From positions 1,128,717 through 1,192,716 of the forward strand of contig PUQB01000005.1 of the NCBI GenBank assembly GCA_003024785.1: 64,000 bases of DNA, written 5' to 3'. This DNA is from Selaginella tamariscina (taxonomy: Eukaryota > Streptophyta > Lycopodiopsida > Selaginellales > Selaginellaceae). The first letter of the stretch is position 1. The number at the start of each line of letters is the position of its first letter. The notes under the pieces were generated by a model, which saw nothing but the letters and a program-made list of their open reading frames with translations, searched no databases and was not told where the DNA came from. This document shows, piece after piece, positions 58,927 through 64,000 of the stretch. A program made the position numbers and the translations under genes.

Positions 58927-59904
58927 GGTGGACAAAGGGAAAACAACCGGAGGCCGCAAAGACTTCATGAAAAAGGGGACAAAATGAAGATTCTTCAAAA
59001 CTAGAGCAGCCAAGGTTTAGGAATTAGTGGGAGGAGCAAAGGCCCCTGGCAACAAAGTTGATCCCAGTAGTTCCCATTGCGGTAGTCCCACAAACCCACC
59101 ATGCATACAGCAAGAACCAACTAAACACATCAAATAGCTACCATAATTGCCAATTGCCGAGCCATAATTAAAAAGAAAAGAATCGGAGGTGCAATTGTCA
59201 GATGTGTACCACCACTTTTGTGCAAATGGGCATTGGGCATTTGGAGTCCATGGTGATCTCATGAAGGCCTTTCATTAAATTAAAAAAGTCATGGCTATCT
59301 ATGACAACTTGGATTGTAAAAAGATAGCTAAGGAGCACAACGCCATTGTGGAGAGCCTCACAAGCTAGTAGTGGACTACTTGAAGAGATGCCAAGTAGTA
59401 CAACACACATCCTTTAGGGTGTCCAATAGTGGGAGAAGGTAGGGAAGGAACTAGCATTCATGCAACATAATTGCATCTCCATAACTACTACACTTGACGA
59501 GCTTCAGAAGAAGCATGATGATCTCTAGAGTAGTCACGGGCAACTCCAATGCATCCACGAACAACAAAAAGATTTAAGAGTAAATGAGTCATCATGACCA
59601 GGGGCCCTCTCATAAACACTAATTGGTCCTTTTCCTAATTGGCTTAAGGGGAGAGGGAAAGGTTGTGACATCTAACATGACCACGAGTATGCAATAGCCA
59701 AGAAGGCCTGACAAACCCAAGAGTTTAGCGTTGAGCTAGAATGAAGGAAGTAGAGTTCAAGGATGCCTACAAAATTGATAGCAACATCAAAGACAAAATT
59801 GCACCAACATAACGACCAGCTCGTTGCACAAGAACAGGAGCTAAAAAGGGTCACGGCACAACTCACAACCCAAGATAGGGACCACACTAGATGATCGAGC
59901 CATA

Positions 59905-60108
59905 ATGATTCCACCTCAACATGATGATAGCATGGAGCGAGTGCATGTGGCTGAGTCCAAGGTGAGAAAAGTATTGACCACAATACATGAGTTGGAAGGG
60001 AATGCACAGAGCCACGAGCAGCAAATTAAGAAGAATGACGAGGAGCTACAACTAGCACAAGAATGGATTGACAAGCTCAAATCACAGCTTGTGCAAGCCC
60101 AAGAATAG
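59905..60108 (+). other. Coiled-coil region of element B
   Basis: It reads VHVAESKVRKVLTTIHELEG and KKNDEELQLAQEWIDKLKSQ with a heptad-like Leu/Ile/Val pattern. It corresponds in place and type to the coiled coil of element A at 27833-27965. It lies 3' of pol. Function is unknown. Confidence 0.5.
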
Positions 60109-60154
60109 GATGTGGGTATCATGGCCAAGTTAAAAGAGGCATTGTAAGGAAGTA

Positions 60155-61460
60155 ATTCTTATAGATCTATATGAGGAAGGTAAAAGAGTAATTTGCAAAC
60201 AATAAATATAGAGGAATAAGCTATATTGTGATTTAGCATTAACTATTATAAAGATAATCTTATTAAACAATTGAAAGCATATAAAAGATCATGAATGTCA
60301 AAGAACATATTGCTAAAGATTGTCCTAAAAGAATATTCAACCCTCTAAACTTTGATATACAAAATAAGATTTTTAGAACTGCTAGAAAGGAATTGATTAA
60401 TATAAAGAAAGATAAAGTAACCAAATACATAATAGAATTCAAATGATAAATTTAAAGATTCTATTTTGTATAATGCTGCTTTAGAAGAGAGTGAATTCTA
60501 AGAGTTTAACCACCAAATGATACAGTAGAATAAATAACTCAGCAGGTTATCAGCCAAGATGTTACAATTATAATTAGACAATTAATTCAAATAGCTTCAT
60601 ATATGAAGAATCAGGTTTTGAAAGCATTTAAACTTACTTTACAAATCCTCACCTTTTAATTAAGACATATTGTTTACATAGTGGAGAAAGAATAAAGCAA
60701 GGTGGTTATGATGGATATATTCCATGTATTACTATTCATACTAGTAAGAATAAGCTAAAAAGAGTTTGGTGAATGAGTGAATTTTATAAAGGAAAAGGAA
60801 TGTGAAACTTGCTCCTTTTAACCTTGAATGAGAGTGTAAAGACAATGGGTGTAGTGAGAGGAACCACTATATCAATTAAAGAATTAAAATATAAAAGTGT
60901 CATTGATAGTTCTCCAAACATAAGGTAAGGACATTGTTTTTACTATGTTATTCGGCTGACCATAGCTAAGTTTGTTAAGGTTGTGCAACATATAAGATGA
61001 CATTAGGAGAAAAAGAAGATTAATTAGTCATCTATAACCGTTCGTGCTAAGAAATATGTGTCATATAAGCACGGTTATGATATGTTAGAAGATCATGAAG
61101 AGGTAGAAATTTTAAAAGCATGTCCTAATTTGTAAGTTATATGCTGTATTAAAAAATAAAAAAAATAAGGAAGAGGATAACTTGGTTTGCAAAAAAAAAA
61201 AAACAGTGCAAATCAATTCCCTATATAGCAATTTGTGAAAATAACTTGCTAATTATATACATGTATATAACATAATTCCTTTAAAGCATGTTAATATAGG
61301 CACAAAAGAAGAACCTAAGGTATCAAATATAGCTTAAGGAAAGAATTGAAGTTACTTGAAGAGTATAAGAATGTGTTTGCATTGTCCTATAAGGATTTTA
61401 AAGTAGTAACTCCAAATTTATATATGCATGCCATTCAATTAATACGAAGATGTGAGTAAA
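60155..61460 (+). mobile_element. Degenerate AT-rich Ty3/gypsy element E
   Basis: A gag knuckle remnant (HIAKDCPKRIF, about 60308-60340) is visible. A segment before reverse transcriptase (about 61330-61450) resembles the EEYxDVFAWSYKD lead-in of Tat-like gypsy pol. It is composition-matched to element D. It is badly decayed with many breaks, and is cut by an LTR X copy at 61461. Confidence 0.45.
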
Positions 61461-62289
61461 TGCCATAGTTTCTATTTTTCACTTTGCACAACCTATGACT
61501 TTATACTTAATATGCTTGAGTAGACATAATCATACGTCTAAGTCGTAAGTGCTAGAGCAAAATTTACTTAGGTGTCCCCGGACATGACTCTTGTCTCTAA
61601 GGGGCTATGAAAAAATTGTGTCACATAAACATGTAATACTAGGCTAAATAACACATGATACAACACTTAAAGCACAACTTTTGTGATTATGTTATAGGTT
61701 TAACCCCAAGGAGTTGGAGATCTTGGCAAGAATACATGTATATGCTTGCACGAAGGTGGGTGCTAAGCCTTGGGCATATGCTCAAGGGAGGTTAGGTCTC
61801 ATAACTGAATTTGCTAACTAGTACACTTGGCTAAGGGTGTTCTTTATGTAGGTGTGAACATGACATTGTCCATGGGTCGAACAACCTAAGCTCATTAGTA
61901 AGAGCCCTTTCATGAGGCACTTAAGTGGTTATATGTCCACCTCAAAAGCACACTCATGTTGTTATTGAGTACTAACCCTAGGTTTAGGGTATAGCTCAGG
62001 CTCACAAACTTTAGGGGTTAAGTGGATCAAGATATTATTGGATTATTAGGATGATGTCTTCACTTTCTCATGGAGGTAAGTACAAAGCACGTCTCTCTAA
62101 TGGGGTTAAGGCATGAACTTGTATAGGTCTCATTGGGTAGGATACTAGTTCTGCTTGGGTTATTCTATAGGGTTTGGAAGATAGTCACTTATGGGACTTA
62201 AGGTAGGACCCTAGGTCTTATGCTTACTTAAGCATTTGAGCCAGAATCTCGGGGTCATCTAAGAAGACTTTAGATTAAAAACTCTAACA
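61461..62289 (+). mobile_element. Internally deleted LTR of family X
   Basis: It starts TGCCATAGTTTCTATTTTTC, passes to family landmarks GGTGCTAAGCCTTGGGCATA and TCAAGGGAGGTTAGGTCTCA, and ends AAAACTCTAACA. It is about 830 bases, roughly half of the full LTR. Confidence 0.7.
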
Positions 62290-63189
62290 ATCAATGTACA
62301 ATTGGTAGAAACTAGTAAAGGTTAAGAAAAGAAGGATCATTAACGGTTGGTTGTGGATTACCATGGACTCTATCACTATATGCAACTAGTACACTTTATT
62401 ATTGATATCCAACCATTTGGGTGTCTCCTAGAGCCAATTACTTCACCAAAATTGACTTTTGAGGTACATACACTCTGTTTCAGATCCACCTAAGAGATGA
62501 GTGGAAGACCGGTTTTGTACACTTATGGAATATTTCAAAACACAGTAATGCCATTTGATCTGACCAACGCACCAATTATCTTTTAGCACATGGTCAACTA
62601 CATTTTTGTGAGTTCATGGATATGTTGTGAATATCTACCTCAACAATGGTGTTTCCCAAGACCTTGGAGGAGCACGAGGGTCATGTTTGACATGTATTGC
62701 AAAAATTTTGAGATTATGGTCTTTATGCCAAGCCAAAGAACTATCCTTTTAAGAAGGATCATGTGGAATTCTTAAGGTATATTGTCTCGCATAAGGGGGT
62801 TTCCATGGACCCAACTAAGGTTAGGATTGTGTTGGACAAGCAAGCTCCATGTTTAGTATGAGATTCCTTACTTTTGCAAACTTTCACTACAAATTCATTA
62901 GGACTACTCTAAGATCATGCTGCCGCTCACCAAACTCACACATAAAAACAAAACGTTAGAGCCAAATGCTGCATTTCAAACTTTCAAGTATGCTTTCACT
63001 TCAGCTCCAATCCTTGTTTATCTAAATCTTGACCAGCTTTATTGTCAAAGCTAATGCATCAGACTTTGCACTTGTAGTGTTTTCTCTCAAGTAGTCAATG
63101 ATGGACAATTTCACCCTATGCTTTCCACTCTTGTAAGTTCTTGTCGCTAGATATTAACCATGAGGTACATGATAAAGAATTTTGTCTAT
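62290..63189 (+). mobile_element. Ty3/gypsy element F, reverse transcriptase to RNase H fragment
   Basis: Visible segments are VMPFDLTNAPIIF (about 62548-62586), HMVNYIF, YIVSHKGVSMDPTKVRIVLD (about 62780-62838) and LPLTKLTHKNK. They are in the order of a chromovirus-like reverse transcriptase and the following RNase H region. It is a fossil fragment with several breaks, lying between two LTR X pieces. Confidence 0.65.
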
Positions 63190-63902
63190 AGTTATCACAA
63201 TTTTTACTATAACTCCTTTTTACTTTGAATGTTAATTGTGATTACTTACTAAACTATATTAATAAACCCTAAATGTAGTGAGAAACAGTCCCACTTGATG
63301 CACTTAAGTGTTTAGGGGTAGTCTAGATGGCTGCCACTAAATACTTTGAGAAACTCTAAGCAAAGGTAGCACTTACCTCTTAAAAAATTCTCTCCTCATT
63401 TTAGCATCTCAAATTGGTGAGTTCAACGTGTTGAATATGGTTAAAAATATAATAGGGGTACGTCTCACCTTCGGGTTAACCTACCCTTAACATTGGCAAA
63501 TATGTGCCTGAGAGGTCTTATTGAAATACATGTTCCAAGAGTCATAGGTTGAAGCATCTATCCAATCTCCTCCTCCATGTTAAGCTAAGAGTAACGGTTG
63601 TAACTAAGTAGGACATATATGCATCCTTGTCCAACTATGAGCATGAAATCCTGACTGACAGGTTCTCTTTATCATGTTCTTGAAGATTCACAAAGAATGG
63701 GGGTTCTAGAGTTGGGATTTATGAGCCACATTTATGGTACCAAGTGTAACTCTTGAGTCATGGGTTATGGCAAGATAGCCTATATCTTGGAAATAATATC
63801 ACATAAACATGTGACACTAGGCTAGATGACACAAGTACAATGCCTAAGGCACACCCTTTGGAGCTATGTCATGCGTTAAATGCCGAAGGGTTGCATACTC
63901 TA
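63190..63902 (+). mobile_element. 5' part of LTR family X
   Basis: It follows the solo LTR from TTTTTACTATAACTCC through CACTTAAGTGTTTAGG, TACCCTTAACATTGGCAAAT and GCACACCCTTTGGAGCTATG to GGTTGCATACTCT. It then stops at an inversion point. Confidence 0.65.
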
Positions 63903-64000
63903 GTAGACCTAGACAGGCTCATGCCCTAACCCCACAAAGCAGATGTGTCTCATACATACCCTCGTGACAGAGCTAAGGCATTGTCACTTACCCCTTGAGG
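63903..64000 (-). mobile_element. Inverted piece of LTR family X at window end
   Basis: TCATGCCCTAACCCCACAAA to ACTTACCCCTTGAGG matches 57528-57610, which is the minus orientation of the LTR. The plus-orientation copy to the left therefore folds back here. The feature runs past the window. Confidence 0.7.

Larger units (their letters stand above)
51350..60150 (+). mobile_element. Ty3/gypsy-type retroelement B (interrupted by LTR X)
   Basis: This is a long fossil in + orientation. The 5' LTR-like part is about 51350-52090 (GATCCAATCGTCCGAACCAA and a TATA-like CCAATATAAACAGG, as in LTR A). A primer-binding-site-like TTGGCGCCAACCTCGCCGAT lies at about 52097. The gag region is about 52.3-53.7 kb, with a zinc-knuckle-like stretch ending KSHNTYDYY near 53610. 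A protease-like FDLLLGQPW lies near 54640. RT/RNase H remnants lie at about 55.1-55.9 kb (FLNPLKCVFDMSAWKLLGDI; LKFHHYFLG), and an integrase end with NGTILLGLNGHPLG near 56210. The extra downstream region starts at about 56590 and the coiled-coil region is at 59.9-60.1 kb. The integrase core was not found. It has many breaks. The 3' LTR is not recognised. Confidence 0.65.

Overview
The window looks like intergenic or heterochromatic DNA from a large, repeat-rich land-plant genome. The support is Ty3/gypsy elements with plant-type LTRs, short GT-AG introns in plant style, degenerate TTTAGGG-like tracts inside LTRs, a plant-type FCP1/NIF-like HAD domain, and a DNA transposon whose VGHTHEDID domain (DUF7869-like) I associate mostly with seed-free plants. 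A fern, lycophyte or bryophyte is my best guess, but that is inference. I see no clearly intact gene, and no tRNA, rRNA or CRISPR array. Most long open frames are chance readings of CA/TG microsatellites or retroelement debris.

Layout. 1-2.4 kb: AT-rich DNA with an LTR fragment. 2.4-10.2 kb: a non-coding block framed by inverted flanks. It holds arrays of the palindrome GGCGGGATTAATCCCGCC, long CA/TG microsatellite modules, a piece of a DUF7869-type transposon and a lone retroelement LTR. 10.3-18.5 kb: the most complete copy of a two-gene cassette. Gene 1 joins a ParB-like segment to a permuted DNA-methylase-like segment. Gene 2 carries an FCP1-like HAD domain. An antisense, intron-containing fragment of a macro-domain (ADP-ribose hydrolase type) gene sits inside gene 1. 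18.5-24.3 kb: a second palindrome/microsatellite block with a large inverted repeat. 24.3-31.1 kb: two further cassette copies, separated by a Ty3/gypsy remnant (element A) and split by a solo LTR (family X). 31.1-31.6 kb: a gypsy leader fragment. 31.6-35.3 kb: a larger DUF7869-type transposon. 35.3-39.2 kb: a paralogue of the 4.8-9.1 kb block. 39.2-42.5 kb: a fourth cassette copy, inverted. 42.5-45.3 kb: a chromovirus-like Ty3/gypsy 3' part (element C) with its LTR. 45.3-64 kb: nested, old Ty3/gypsy remnants (D, B, E, F) and many copies of LTR family X.

The most interesting pattern is the alternation of cassette copies with palindrome/microsatellite blocks. Cassette copies and the DUF7869-type transposon share a 21-base end motif. 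A satellite-like palindrome also lies inside a 62-base intron of gene 1. Together these suggest one large, undescribed family of DNA elements carrying a ParB/methylase gene, an HAD gene and captured host DNA. Coordinates of repeat edges are approximate unless an exact junction is described.
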